Shown one piece after another: positions 26,470 through 35,644 of a stretch of DNA of 64,000 nucleotides (positions within the stretch are counted from its first letter, which is position 1; each line of letters begins with the position of its first letter). Position numbers and translations under genes: made by a program. Location of the stretch: the NCBI GenBank assembly GCA_000380225.1, contig KB904821.1, positions 2,566,664 through 2,630,663 on the forward strand. The letters run 5' to 3'. The notes beneath the pieces are model-generated. The model did no database searches. It was not told the DNA's origin and worked only from the letters and a program-made list of their open reading frames with translations. This DNA is from a filamentous cyanobacterium ESFC-1 (GTDB lineage: Bacteria > Cyanobacteriota > Cyanobacteriia > Cyanobacteriales > Spirulinaceae).

Positions 26470-26910
26470 ATTGAAAGTGGGGTTTGGGGAACTGTAAAAC
26501 CCCGTATCTTGAAAGCGGGGATACATAGATTCCCCAAAACACCGTGAACTGCTTAAAATCAACTATAGCGGCAAGGGTAATTAACCGCTTTAAAAACCCA
26601 GTAGTCGCGCCTCACTACATCTGCACCTTGACAATCAAAGATTTGGGGTTCTACCTCCTCTGTTCTAGTTTGCCTGTAGGGGGGTAAAATCTTTGAAGGA
26701 ACTAGGACGTTGCAGTATTTGAAGTCAAGATCGCTTCAATTCAAGCCAACTTTGGAGCCATCCAACTACGGGCAGGCATCCCGAAAGTAACGCTTGGGGA
26801 GAGAACCACCTCTAACTTGAATACCGCCAGGACATTGAAGTTAAGTGGACTCGACGAACCAAGAATCCACAACCCTTGAGGGCGTGGAATGTCAATAAAG
26901 ACTTCTTTAG
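26470..26910 (+). mobile_element. Probable relic of an IS200/IS605 (TnpB) element
   Basis: A nested inverted repeat at 26483-26538 (outer arms TTTGGGGAA/TTCCCCAAA, inner CCCCG/CGGGG) and an inverted pair at 26636-26644/26687-26695. The right end reads GACGAACCAAGAATCCAC and then AACCCTTGAGGGCGTGGAATGTCAA. The DE-x-RI peptide and a small hairpin ending in a GTGTCAA-like box are how TnpB genes and their guide-RNA scaffolds end in cyanobacteria. The frame before it (GIPKVTLGERTTSNLNTA) may be the last part of a TnpB. Most of the element is gone. Confidence 0.4.
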
Positions 26911-27372
26911 ACGGTAAGTTTTTGTCAGTCGAACCGCGAGTGGCTGCCCTTCTATCCGATCGTCAGGGGAACACCACCCGCCGTTGTTCAGACCATCTTC
27001 AAGCCAAGCCGTCCTGACAACGAATCGGCCAGACTGCGAGATTTATCATCGAAGAAGATTCAACCCACAAACCCCCATTGTTCAACGATTGCAGACACTC
27101 AGGATGTCCTTGGTCTAGCAAGTCTCATAAAAAACTGGGAGCCAACACAGCAGAGATGCCAGTACAATCGGCGTGACTTTACTCAATCTTAGCTACAGCC
27201 AAGACAAAACCGCCTCGAAGCGAGGAACATTCTTTTCCGCTTCTGTCCCATCATCTGAGTTTGGGGGCGGTGCGGCTGTTGACTGGGGAATTGACCGACG
27301 AGGAACAACTGGAGTTGAAGCTGCAATCCCTTTTACTGACCACTTTGATCGCATTCAAAGGATTATATCGAA
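26911..27372. other. Intergenic region before the RNase R-like gene
   Basis: No gene is firmly supported. A frame open from 27176 to 27406 (no ATG) ends with LLTGELTDEEQLELKLQSLL and then an Arg/Tyr-rich tail, and looks protein-like; it overlaps the start of the next gene by 34 bases. It could be the 3' remnant of a lost gene. Confidence 0.4.
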
Positions 27373-29652
27373 ATGGAATTTACAATCGCTACATTACTCG
27401 CCCAATTTAGTCATGACAAATTAGTCGCGGGCAAACTTTTGGAGAAAAAGCTCAATTGCCAAACCCCAGAAGAAGTCCATAAACTCCAAGTTGCCCTTGA
27501 TGTCTTAGAAAAAATTGGCGTTTTGACCAAAGAACTCGGTAAATACCGCCGAGTCACCAGTGAAGAACTCGTTGAAGCGAAATTGCGCTGTTCGAGTAAG
27601 GGTTTTTGTTTTGCGATTCAAGAGCAAGACGGAGCCGATGATATTTATATTCGCGAAAGTCATCTGAGTTCGGCTTGGAATGGCGATCGCGTCTTGGTCA
27701 AAACCATTAAAGAAGGCACGCGTCGCCGTTCCCCAGAAGGCGAGGTGGCGTTGATTTTAGACCGAGCCAATCCGTCTTTATTGGCTCGCATCAAACGTCA
27801 TAACGGGAGCTATCGCGCCATTCCCCTCGACGATCGCCTGTTGTTTGAAGTCGATGTCCAAGATAAACCCGACCAAGACTTAGAAGATGCTATCGACCAC
27901 TTGGTACACATCGAAATTATCCGCTATCCCCTCGGCTCGCGGCCACCTTTAGGAATCGTAACCAAAGTCCTGGGAAGCGACGCAGAAGCCGCCGCCGATA
28001 CCGATTTGGTCTGCTGTAAACACGACTTACCCCACACCTTTAACCCGGAAGTCGAAGCCGCCGCGAGAAACTTCCCCAAACCTGCGCCTTCAGGCAAAAT
28101 TGCCAAAGCAGAACTCAAAAATCGCTTGGATTTACGCAAACAGTTTACCGTCGCCATCGATCCAGAACCCTTCCTTGATGCCGAAGGCACACCTTGGATC
28201 GAAAATGCTTTGACCTTGAGTAAAACCCCCGAAGGTGCATGGCAATTAGGCATTCACATTGCGGATGTGGCTCATTATGTCGAAGAAAATTCCCCCCTCG
28301 ACCGCGAAGCCAGAAAACGAGGCACAGGGATTTATTTAGGGGATTTTGTTTTACCCATTTTCCCCGAAGCCGTTACCCGTCGCTGTTCTTTGCTGTCGGG
28401 TCAAGAACGGTTAACCCTGAGTTTGCTGTTAACCTTGGATAAAAACGGGCAGATTGACGAGTTTGAAATCCAACCGAGTGTGGTGAAAGTGGATCGCCAA
28501 CTGAGCGATCGCGAAGCCCAAGAATTGCTCAGTAACGCCGATTCTGCCCCCGCAAGTCAAAAAGAAGTGGTGCAACTCCTGAGCGATTTATTCTTTACCA
28601 TTTCTCCGGTTGTCAAAGCCCAACGCCTACAAAGAGGCGGGTTTGATGTGGTTCTCGAAACGGCTCCTACCCCCTACAAAGATGACAATCGTTTGGGGGC
28701 TTTGGTCACTTCTAATGTCTTCCCGATTCGCTCGATGTTAAGCGAATTGCTGGTGTTAACCGGAATCGCCGTCGCCAAACATCTGCAAGGGTTATCGTTA
28801 CCGGGCTTGTACTGCGTGCAAACCGAGCCGGATTTAGTCGAACTCGAAGACTTTATCAAACTCGGTGAAAACTTAAAACTGGACTTAGAACCGGAGTTTG
28901 AAGAAGAAATCCGTCCCCAAGATTATCAACACTTTAGCCAAGAAATCGCTAAATCTACCAGTCCGAAAGTCTTGGCGCATTTCCTCAAATCTACCCTCAA
29001 ACCCAGACGCTACAGCACTCACCCGGATTTTTACTTCGGGTTGGCTTACGCTCACGGCTATAGCCAGTGTATTTCGCCGGGTCAGCGTTATGCCGATTTA
29101 ACGATTCAACGGTTACTGCATACTTTATTCGACCAGGGGCGCGATCGCCGTTCGACCCGTTCTAAACAAATTGTCAATCTCGGCAGCAGCAACGCTCACA
29201 GCGAGGTGAACTGGAACGTTTTACCCGCCGCCGTTCAGTCTCAATGGGAAACCACCATTACCGAGTTAATTCCCCACCTCAACGACCGGGATAAGATTGC
29301 TCAGGATGCCGAAGAAGACCTCGAAGGGCTACAAAAAGCCGAGCAAATGAAAGAACGCACCGGAGAAGTGTTCCAAGGGCTAATTACGGGGGTACAGTCC
29401 TATGGCTTCTTTGTGGAAATCGAGGAGTTATTAGTCGAGGGCTTGGTTCATGTGAGTTCTCTTAAGGATGATTGGTATGAATATCGCTCCCGTCACAGTT
29501 GTTTGGTAGGGCGCAAATCTCGCCAAGCTTATCGTTTGGGCGATCGCATCGAAGTCCAAGTTAAAAGCGTTGATTACTACCGTCAACAAATCGATCTGGT
29601 CACGAAAAGCGGGGGAAGTGCCGCCAGTGACGAGGATTGGGAAGATGATTAA
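27373..29652 (+). CDS. RNase II/R-family protein (RNB domain plus S1), cyanobacterial type
   Basis: 759 residues. Order: N-terminal winged-helix-like part (1-80), cold-shock domains (about 80-230), RNB domain (about 255-600, with LGIHIADVAHYV and DREARKRGT), C-terminal S1 domain (about 655-745, GEVFQGLITGVQSYGFFVEI). RNB enzymes degrade RNA 3' to 5' using four clustered aspartates (D-x5-D-x-DD). Here the segment is D263-PEPFL-D269-AEGTPWI-E277-N278-A, so the Asp pair is replaced by Glu-Asn after a short insertion. The exonuclease activity is therefore doubtful or altered. The start MEFTIATLLAQF fits cyanobacterial relatives. Confidence 0.85.
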   Translation: MEFTIATLLAQFSHDKLVAGKLLEKKLNCQTPEEVHKLQVALDVLEKIGVLTKELGKYRRVTSEELVEAKLRCSSKGFCFAIQEQDGADDIYIRESHLSSAWNGDRVLVKTIKEGTRRRSPEGEVALILDRANPSLLARIKRHNGSYRAIPLDDRLLFEVDVQDKPDQDLEDAIDHLVHIEIIRYPLGSRPPLGIVTKVLGSDAEAAADTDLVCCKHDLPHTFNPEVEAAARNFPKPAPSGKIAKAELKNRLDLRKQFTVAIDPEPFLDAEGTPWIENALTLSKTPEGAWQLGIHIADVAHYVEENSPLDREARKRGTGIYLGDFVLPIFPEAVTRRCSLLSGQERLTLSLLLTLDKNGQIDEFEIQPSVVKVDRQLSDREAQELLSNADSAPASQKEVVQLLSDLFFTISPVVKAQRLQRGGFDVVLETAPTPYKDDNRLGALVTSNVFPIRSMLSELLVLTGIAVAKHLQGLSLPGLYCVQTEPDLVELEDFIKLGENLKLDLEPEFEEEIRPQDYQHFSQEIAKSTSPKVLAHFLKSTLKPRRYSTHPDFYFGLAYAHGYSQCISPGQRYADLTIQRLLHTLFDQGRDRRSTRSKQIVNLGSSNAHSEVNWNVLPAAVQSQWETTITELIPHLNDRDKIAQDAEEDLEGLQKAEQMKERTGEVFQGLITGVQSYGFFVEIEELLVEGLVHVSSLKDDWYEYRSRHSCLVGRKSRQAYRLGDRIEVQVKSVDYYRQQIDLVTKSGGSAASDEDWEDD

Positions 29653-29714
29653 AAATGGTCATTTGTCTTTTGTCCTTTGTCCTTTGTGACCAATAATCAA
29701 GAACGAATAAAGTC

Positions 29715-29815
29715 ATGTGCGACTTTCTACAACAGCATCGGGTGTTCAGAACATTTATCCCATTTTTCCACTTCTGAAATTCCCTGTAATTAAGAGCTTG
29801 AGAAAAGTCGCACAT
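29715..29815. mobile_element. Short terminal-inverted-repeat element (MITE-like)
   Basis: ATGTGCGACTTT at 29715-29726 and its exact reverse complement at 29804-29815; the match continues with one bulged base. About 101 bases in all with no coding capacity. It sits between two STRR stretches, downstream of the RNase gene. Confidence 0.55.
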
Positions 29816-29819
29816 CGCA

Positions 29820-29972
29820 TTAATGACCAGTGACTAATGACCAATGACCAATGACCAATGACCAATGACCAATGACCAATGACCAATGACTAATGACCAA
29901 TGACCAATGACCAATGACCAATGACCAATGACCAATGACCAATGACCAATGACCAATGACCAATGACCAATG
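29820..29972. repeat. STRR heptanucleotide array (TGACCAA) running into ubiX
   Basis: About 20 units of TGACCAA with a few TGACTAA/TGACCAG variants. The last unit, CAATGAC, contains the ATG start codon of the next gene. Confidence 0.95.
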
Positions 29973-30584
29973 ACTGAAAATAAACCCTTAATCCTTGGTG
30001 TAAGCGGTGCGAGTGGCTTAATTTATGCCGTTCGCGCTGTCAAATACCTGCTAGAAGCCGATTTCGCCGTTGAACTTGTTGCCTCGAAAGCCAGCTATAT
30101 GGTGTGGCAAGCCGAGCTACAAATCCGAATGCCCCCCGATCCAGACGAACAAGAACAGTTTTGGCGCGAACAAGCCGGAGTGTTGCAGGGGGGAAAGTTA
30201 CGCTGTCATCGCCACGGAGATGTGGGGGCAACGATCGCGAGTGGTTCGTTTCGGACGTTGGGGATGATTGTGATGCCCTGTAGCATGAGTACCGTGGCCA
30301 AGATTGCGGCGGGGTTGAGTTCAGATTTGCTCGAACGGGCGGCGGATGTACAGCTTAAAGAAGGGGGAAACATGGTGATTGTGCCACGGGAAACCCCGTT
30401 GAGTTTGATTCATCTGCGGAACTTGACAACGTTGGCTGAAGCAGGGGTGGGGATTGTTCCGGCCATTCCGGCTTGGTATCACCATCCCAAAACCATTGAG
30501 GATTTAGTGGATTTTGTGGTGGCTCGGGCGTTTGACCGCTTCGATATTGATTGTATTCCGTTGGAGCGTTGGCAGGGACATTAA
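29970..30584 (+). CDS. ubiX: Flavin prenyltransferase, UbiX/Pad1 family
   Basis: 204 residues. The Rossmann-like opening LILGVSGASGLIYAVRAVKYL is split as LILGVSGASG at residues 6-15 and then YAVRAV. The conserved SMSTVAKIAAGLSSDLLERA-type block is near 108-127, with VPRETPLSLIHLRNL near 139-153. UbiX makes prenylated FMN, the cofactor of UbiD-type decarboxylases. The start ATG lies inside the last heptamer of the STRR array, and no purine-rich ribosome site is present in the 150 bases before it. Confidence 0.93.
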   Translation: MTENKPLILGVSGASGLIYAVRAVKYLLEADFAVELVASKASYMVWQAELQIRMPPDPDEQEQFWREQAGVLQGGKLRCHRHGDVGATIASGSFRTLGMIVMPCSMSTVAKIAAGLSSDLLERAADVQLKEGGNMVIVPRETPLSLIHLRNLTTLAEAGVGIVPAIPAWYHHPKTIEDLVDFVVARAFDRFDIDCIPLERWQGH

Positions 30585-30620
30585 GATTGAAATAGTGATG
30601 TAAAGCGGGGGAAGGGCAGC

Positions 30621-31214
30621 TTGATCCGAATGTTGGCGTTATTACTGGTGATTGGCGGTTTGGTGGCGTTGGTGCTGCAAAATTGGTCGCCTGTGTTGCC
30701 GTTGGTGTTGTTTGGGACAACGACGATCGCGCTGCCTTTGGCGGTGTGGATTTCGCTGTTTATGGGGGCGGGAGTCTTGACGAGTTTGCTGTTGCAGTTG
30801 ATTAATTATCGCTCTCGTCCCCCTCAGAATGTCCGTCCTGCCCCTCCCCAAGCTGACCCGGATTTACCGCCACCGCCGCCCCGTCGGGAAATGCCGAAAC
30901 CGCCCCCTTCGCAGCAACCGCAATCGGATTGGGAAACGAGTTTACAGTCGGAGGATTGGACGACTCCGAAAACGCCTCAGCCACCGCCTCAGCCGAATTT
31001 TGAGAAGCGATCGCCCACCCAACCACCGCCACCGCAACCCCAACGCCCCCCCGTCACGAAAAAGGCGACTCCGCCGAATCCAGATGTCTACGATGCGAAT
31101 TTCCGGATTTTGAACCAACCTTCATCAGAATCGGATTTTGAGGATGATGAAGATTGGGGCTTTGATGATGAGGAACTAGAAAGCGAATACCGCCGCAATT
31201 GGCCGGGAAATTAA
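30621..31214 (+). CDS. LapA-domain membrane protein with a Pro-rich tail
   Basis: 197 residues. Two hydrophobic segments at residues 4-19 and 28-60 (MLALLLVIGGLVALVLQNW, then ALPLAVWISLFMGAGVLTSL) match the LapA (DUF1049) pattern, in which QNW-type loops separate the helices. Residues 65-150 are Pro/Gln-rich, and the end is acidic (ESDFEDDEDWGFDDEELESE). The start is the TTG at 30621, with GGAAGGG five bases before; an ATG at 30630 is possible. It follows ubiX by 36 bases. Its 3' end overlaps the stop of the convergent gene by 4 bases. LapA proteins are tied to envelope assembly in other bacteria; the role here is unknown. Confidence 0.8.
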   Translation: MIRMLALLLVIGGLVALVLQNWSPVLPLVLFGTTTIALPLAVWISLFMGAGVLTSLLLQLINYRSRPPQNVRPAPPQADPDLPPPPPRREMPKPPPSQQPQSDWETSLQSEDWTTPKTPQPPPQPNFEKRSPTQPPPPQPQRPPVTKKATPPNPDVYDANFRILNQPSSESDFEDDEDWGFDDEELESEYRRNWPGN

Positions 31215-31513
31215 ATGTTGCTTTGGATTCGTTCGCGGGCTTCTTGGCGCACTTTCCCTTTCATCACGGCAGATTGCAACTGCATAAAGGCTTTGAGGTC
31301 TACGACATCGTATTTGCCCTTCAGCATCGTGCGTAGTTGTTCTTCGGCTTCCAAGCTGAGATAGCAGGTGGCTAGGGCTTGCTGCACGATATCGCGGATT
31401 AAGGGCATGGATCGATCGTCTCCAAAACCAGGGACATTCACCATCACCTCTGGGGATGAAGATAAGGGTTGAGTTGTCATTAATGTTGCGGTGGGTTGGG
31501 CTTCCAGATACAT
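31211..31513 (-). CDS. Conserved cyanobacterial hypothetical protein, 100 residues
   Basis: A soluble, mainly helical small protein. The first 40 residues are flexible. Then DIVQQALATCYLSLEAEEQL and LKGKYDVVDLKAFMQLQSAV form a compact helical region ending in a basic KGKVRQEARERIQ segment. I do not recognise a family with known function. It is convergent with the LapA-like gene. Its upstream region carries the AAACTTCAT word also found before the STAND ATPase gene, so both may answer to one regulator. Confidence 0.7.
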   Translation of the reverse strand: MYLEAQPTATLMTTQPLSSSPEVMVNVPGFGDDRSMPLIRDIVQQALATCYLSLEAEEQLRTMLKGKYDVVDLKAFMQLQSAVMKGKVRQEARERIQSNI

Positions 31514-31737
31514 AATTTTTTGTGTATATGAAGTTTCAATAAAGTTGAGTGGCTATTTAAAAAGTAATCTTGACTGTCCGCTTGAGATAGGCCTTATCTT
31601 TAATTGACCTACAGGCGATCGCGGGCTTTTTACGGTCAGAGCTTTACATCTCTACATGAAGTTTTGATAAAGCTAAGTTGTTAATAGGTTACTCAATTCC
31701 GCAATATTACGCAGCTAACAACTGTTAGTAATTTCGT

Positions 31738-31770
31738 TAAAACTTCATATAAACTTCATCGAAAATTCAT
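31738..31770 (+). promoter_or_regulatory. Triple 11-bp direct repeat, candidate response-regulator operator
   Basis: TAAAACTTCAT, ATAAACTTCAT and CGAAAATTCAT stand head to tail at 31738, 31749 and 31760, one helical turn apart. The same word in reverse (ATGAAGTTT) is at 31529 and 31655, nearer the divergent gene. Tandem repeats with this spacing are typical of OmpR/PhoB-type binding sites. Confidence 0.55.
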
Positions 31771-31842
31771 TAACGCAGGGGGTTTGTTTAGTTAATATTT
31801 GGAGTAGTAAGAAATTGATGTTCGCAAAAACCCCCAAGCGCT

Positions 31843-33279
31843 TTGACTCAAGACCGCACTTTTCAAAAATTCGATCGGGCAAGCCAGTTTTGGCATCTCG
31901 AAAGACTATATTTGGATTTAGCTAAAGCTAAAGGCAGAAGTTTAACGCCTTTAGAAAAACAGTTTTTGCAAGGACTGTTATGTGGCTATTCTCCGGCTGA
32001 AATTGCGGATGTGGTTTATCAAAATCCTAATAGTAGTGCCGTTCGCGTTTATCTTTCTAATGGTTTATATCGCTATATTCGCGAGTTATTTGTTCAACGA
32101 AATGGTGATACAGTTCGGATTAAAAATTGGAGTTGTATTACCCGTTTGTTAGAAAACGCGGGCTATCGTCAAGGAATAACGGACTCAGCCACCAATCTTC
32201 AGATGATGTCCTCGGTTAGTTCTTTAGAAAGCGGCGAACATTTAGATTTAGCGGGATTTATCGGTAGAAAAAGCGAACTCGAACAACTCCAAGAGGGTAT
32301 TAATCGCTATCGTTTGGTGACTTTATTAGGAACGGCAGGGCAGGGTAAAACCTTATTAGCGGCGAAATTAATAGAAGATAAACCCAGTCAGTTTGAATGT
32401 GTGGTGTGGCGATCGCTCCAAGGCCAACCCAGTTTAGAGGTTGTATTGGGGGAGATCATTCAAGCGATCGCCCCCACCCCCGATTTACCTCCGACTGAAT
32501 TAGAGCGTTTATCGTGGCTGATGAATCTGTTGCGATCGCGCCGTTGTTTGCTGATTCTCGATGACTTTGATGGCTTGTTCCAACCTCAACACCTTGCCGG
32601 AACTTATCATCCCCAACACCGCCTTTATGCTCAACTCCTCGAACGTTTAGCCAGCGAACGCCATCGTAGTTGCTGTTTGCTTCTCAGTCGCGAACAACCG
32701 CAAGAAATCGCCTTTCTGGGGGCTTCTAATCCTCAATCGGTTAAAGAACTGCGCTTAAGCGGTTTGCGAAAGGAAGATGCCCTCAATCTGCCCGAATTAC
32801 AACAACTAAGCGGCGACGATTCCCAAAAACAGCAATTCGTTAACGTTTACGTTAATAATACGTTAGTCCTCAAGCATACGGCCTTGATGATTAATACCGT
32901 TTGTCAAGGAAAATTAAAAGAATTTTGGCACAGAAAAACGTATGTACTCAGCAATATCCGCGAGTTTTTCGAGCAGCAGTTTCTCCGGTTGTGTGACAGC
33001 GAGCAGGAATTTCTGTATTCCCTGATTTTAGTCGAGCGACTGCAACAACTGGGGGTTCAACCCATGGCCATGAATGAGGCGCGATCGCCCCTCGATGAAA
33101 TCGGCTCGTTGCAGCGACGACTCCTCCTCACCCCAGAGGGTCAGGATTTTCACTTAATTCCCCTGTGGCAAACCTATCTGATCGAAAGGTTGATCGCTCA
33201 AGCCTGTACGCCCTTTGGTCGCGATCGCAACACCGCCCTCCTCACCGAAATTATGCGAGTGTCTCTATTCAGCACTTGA
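31843..33279 (+). CDS. STAND-type NTPase with vWA-MoxR-associated N-terminal HTH
   Basis: 478 residues from the TTG at 31843, the only plausible start after an upstream in-frame stop. Residues 15-105 resemble the HTH domain of vWA-MoxR-associated systems (LQGLLCGYSPAEIADVVY, then VRVYLSNGLYRYIRELF). A NACHT/NB-ARC-type ATPase follows, with FIGRKSELEQL near 139, Walker A GTAGQGKT near 163 and Walker B LLILDDFD near 235. The C-terminal about 150 residues are helical and lack the WD40 or TPR repeats that many of these proteins carry, so it is short. STAND proteins are signalling switches, many of them in conflict systems. The partner vWA and MoxR genes are not next to it. Confidence 0.75.
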   Translation: MTQDRTFQKFDRASQFWHLERLYLDLAKAKGRSLTPLEKQFLQGLLCGYSPAEIADVVYQNPNSSAVRVYLSNGLYRYIRELFVQRNGDTVRIKNWSCITRLLENAGYRQGITDSATNLQMMSSVSSLESGEHLDLAGFIGRKSELEQLQEGINRYRLVTLLGTAGQGKTLLAAKLIEDKPSQFECVVWRSLQGQPSLEVVLGEIIQAIAPTPDLPPTELERLSWLMNLLRSRRCLLILDDFDGLFQPQHLAGTYHPQHRLYAQLLERLASERHRSCCLLLSREQPQEIAFLGASNPQSVKELRLSGLRKEDALNLPELQQLSGDDSQKQQFVNVYVNNTLVLKHTALMINTVCQGKLKEFWHRKTYVLSNIREFFEQQFLRLCDSEQEFLYSLILVERLQQLGVQPMAMNEARSPLDEIGSLQRRLLLTPEGQDFHLIPLWQTYLIERLIAQACTPFGRDRNTALLTEIMRVSLFST

Positions 33280-33333
33280 AGGGGCAGTGGGGGTTTTTGG
33301 GGCAATCGGCAATCGGCAATCGGCAATCGGGGT

Positions 33334-33359
33334 GTAGGGGCGCTCTTTTCCCCGCCCAA
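33334..33359. repeat. REP-like hairpin, copy C (degenerate)
   Basis: GTAGGGGCGCTCTTTTCCCC and then GCCCAA. Same ends as the other copies, with an imperfect stem. It is preceded by three CGGCAAT units. Confidence 0.5.
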
Positions 33360-33361
33360 TA

Positions 33362-33402
33362 GTGGGAGGAGTGGGAGGAGTGGGAGGAGTGGGAGGAGTG
33401 GG
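33362..33402. repeat. GTGGGAGGA tandem repeat
   Basis: Four and a half nine-base units of GTGGGAGGA. A longer array of the same unit is at 50935-51025. The rest of 33280-33694 holds hairpins and no gene. Confidence 0.85.
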
Positions 33403-33500
33403 AAAAAATGACCAATGACCATTAGCGACCAGTTAAGGTTTTGTATAGCAACTGCCAAAACAGTTAGGACACCACACCACACCCATTCTTAGAAAACAAG

Positions 33501-33522
33501 CCCCTCTCCCGTGGGAGAGGGG
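33501..33522. repeat. CCCCTCTCCC hairpin repeat
   Basis: Stem CCCCTCTCCC/GGGAGAGGGG (33501-33510 and 33513-33522), two-base GT loop, followed by TTGGGGTGAGGGC. This string is a dispersed repeat in many bacterial genomes; no T run follows. Confidence 0.7.
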
Positions 33523-33606
33523 TTGGGGTGAGGGCAAACCCCACCCCGTCCTAACCCGAAGTGCCACTACTATACCCCCCCCACTTCTGCATTCAAAAGT
33601 TGAGAA

Positions 33607-33630
33607 TGGGCAAGGAAACCTTGCCCCTAC
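33607..33630. repeat. REP-like hairpin, copy D
   Basis: Stem GGGCAAGG (33608-33615) with CCTTGCCC (33619-33626) and loop AAA, then CTAC. The middle stem pair differs from copy B on both arms. Confidence 0.7.
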
Positions 33631-33694
33631 GGAGGTTTGAGGTTTTCTAGATATCGAGGTGGTTACGTTAACTTGTCACCAATAACCAACAACC

Positions 33695-35644
33695 TTACGA
33701 CGTAGAAACCAACTGCTTCTGGGGTAACTTCCGGTACTCTGAGACAATCTGACGGAAGCGATCGCCCTCGATGGTTTCTTGTTCGAGGAGTAAATCCACC
33801 AACCGATCCACCAACTCGCGATTTTCCCGAATCAGACGACGAGCCTTGTCATAACACTGCACCGCAATTTCACGCACCGCCTCGTCAATCTTCACAGCGA
33901 CCTCCTCAGAGTATTCGCGGCTGTCACCCATGCCACCCCCTAAAAACGGCTCGCTTTGGGGTTTTTCTAGGGCAATCGGGCCTAAATCCGACATACCAAA
34001 CTGCGTGACCATACGACGAGCGCGATCGGCCACCGCCGTTAAATCGCTACTGGCCCCTTGAGTCACCTCATCATGGCCAAATACCTCTTCTTCTGCCGCA
34101 CGACCCCCTAACGCCATCGTAATCTGGTCAATCAGCCAACCGCGACTGTACAGCCCACTGTCCACCATATCCTCATCAAAGGTCGGTTGAGCGAAACCGC
34201 CAATCCCCCCAGACCGAGGAATAATCGTCACTTTATTTAACGGGTCAGCGTGTTTGAGTAGCGTCATTAACAAAGCATGGCCGACTTCGTGATAAGCAAT
34301 CAACCGCTTTTTCTTACTATCGAGCAACGGATTCATCATCATCCCAATCGTGACGCGATCGATCGCATCATCGACTTCTTGCTGCTCGACTGCCTCTTTA
34401 CGCCGCCTTGCCGTCAAAATTGCCGCTTCATTGAGGATATTCGCCAAATCCGCCCCAGATAACCCTGGAGTTCGTCGGGCAATTTCCTCTAAATTGACAT
34501 TGGGTGACATTTTCTTGCTGCGGGAATGGACTTCTAAAATGCCCAAACGCCCCGCATAACTGGGCAAATCCACCAAAACTTGGCGGTCAAAGCGCCCCGG
34601 ACGCAACAACGCCTGATCCAACACATCCGGGCGGTTGGTCGCCGCAATCACAATAATTCCGGTATTCCCCTCAAAACCATCCATTTCCGTGAGGAGTTGG
34701 TTGAGGGTTTGCTCTCTTTCGTCATTACCGCCGCCGTAGCCTGCACCCCGTTGACGACCGACCGCATCGATTTCGTCAATAAAGATCAAACAGGGGGCGT
34801 TTTCCTTGGCTTTTTTAAACAAATCCCGGACGCGAGAAGCCCCCACCCCGACGAACATTTCCACAAATTCCGAGCCAGAAATGCTGAAAAAGGGAACGCC
34901 TGCTTCCCCCGCTACTGCTTTGGCTAGTAGGGTTTTCCCGGTTCCAGGAGGGCCGATGAGCAACACGCCTTTGGGGATTCTGGCCCCAATCGCGGTAAAG
35001 CGTTCGGTTTCTTTGAGGAAGGTCACAACTTCTTGTAATTCCTCTTTGGCTTCATTAATTCCCGCGACATCGTTAAAAACAATTCCGGTTTCGGCTTCCA
35101 TTTGGAAACGAGCGCGAGATTTGCCGAAATTGAGTGCTTGTCCCGAAGATGAAGCAGAACGGCGAATAATGCCCACTAAAATTACTAATAACACCAAAAT
35201 TAACAGCATATTCACAATCGGGACGATCGCGGCTGTGGGGTCTTTGGTGGGTTTGATTTCCAGATCGATATTATTGGCTCGTAGTCTTGAGATGAGTTCC
35301 GGGTCGCGGCTGAATAAATCAACCTGTTCGGTAATCGGTTCTTCTCCTTCGGGATTGGGGAGGGTCACTGTTGCGGTATTGTTGACCGGGTTGATTTCAA
35401 CTCGTTCAATTTCCCCAGTGTCAATTTGTTCGATTAAATCGCTGTAGGTAAAAGTATCTTCTTCGGTATTATTATCGTTGGCGATCGCTGGTGCGCCGAG
35501 CCACAAACTTTGGCTCAAGGTCAAACCCGCCGCGAATTGCCACAGGATGCGCCACGGGGATTTTTGCGAGGGTAGACGCGAGGTTGAGGTTGCGTCGGAT
35601 TTGCGGATTTTTCGACCGAGGTCGCTCCAGAAATATCTTGTCAT
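33695..35644 (-). CDS. ftsH: ATP-dependent zinc metalloprotease FtsH
   Basis: 649 residues. There is an N-terminal membrane segment (near 30-50) ending in a signal-like GAPAIA, a luminal/periplasmic domain to about 135, then a second membrane segment [19 protein letters not shown]. The AAA domain has Walker A GPPGTGKT near 223, Walker [12 protein letters not shown] near 277 and an arginine finger in RPGRFDRQV. The zinc site is HEVGHA near 449. FtsH extracts and degrades damaged membrane proteins; in cyanobacteria paralogues replace photodamaged D1 in photosystem II. Which paralogue this is cannot be told by eye. Confidence 0.96.
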   Translation of the reverse strand: MTRYFWSDLGRKIRKSDATSTSRLPSQKSPWRILWQFAAGLTLSQSLWLGAPAIANDNNTEEDTFTYSDLIEQIDTGEIERVEINPVNNTATVTLPNPEGEEPITEQVDLFSRDPELISRLRANNIDLEIKPTKDPTAAIVPIVNMLLILVLLVILVGIIRRSASSSGQALNFGKSRARFQMEAETGIVFNDVAGINEAKEELQEVVTFLKETERFTAIGARIPKGVLLIGPPGTGKTLLAKAVAGEAGVPFFSISGSEFVEMFVGVGASRVRDLFKKAKENAPCLIFIDEIDAVGRQRGAGYGGGNDEREQTLNQLLTEMDGFEGNTGIIVIAATNRPDVLDQALLRPGRFDRQVLVDLPSYAGRLGILEVHSRSKKMSPNVNLEEIARRTPGLSGADLANILNEAAILTARRRKEAVEQQEVDDAIDRVTIGMMMNPLLDSKKKRLIAYHEVGHALLMTLLKHADPLNKVTIIPRSGGIGGFAQPTFDEDMVDSGLYSRGWLIDQITMALGGRAAEEEVFGHDEVTQGASSDLTAVADRARRMVTQFGMSDLGPIALEKPQSEPFLGGGMGDSREYSEEVAVKIDEAVREIAVQCYDKARRLIRENRELVDRLVDLLLEQETIEGDRFRQIVSEYRKLPQKQLVSTS

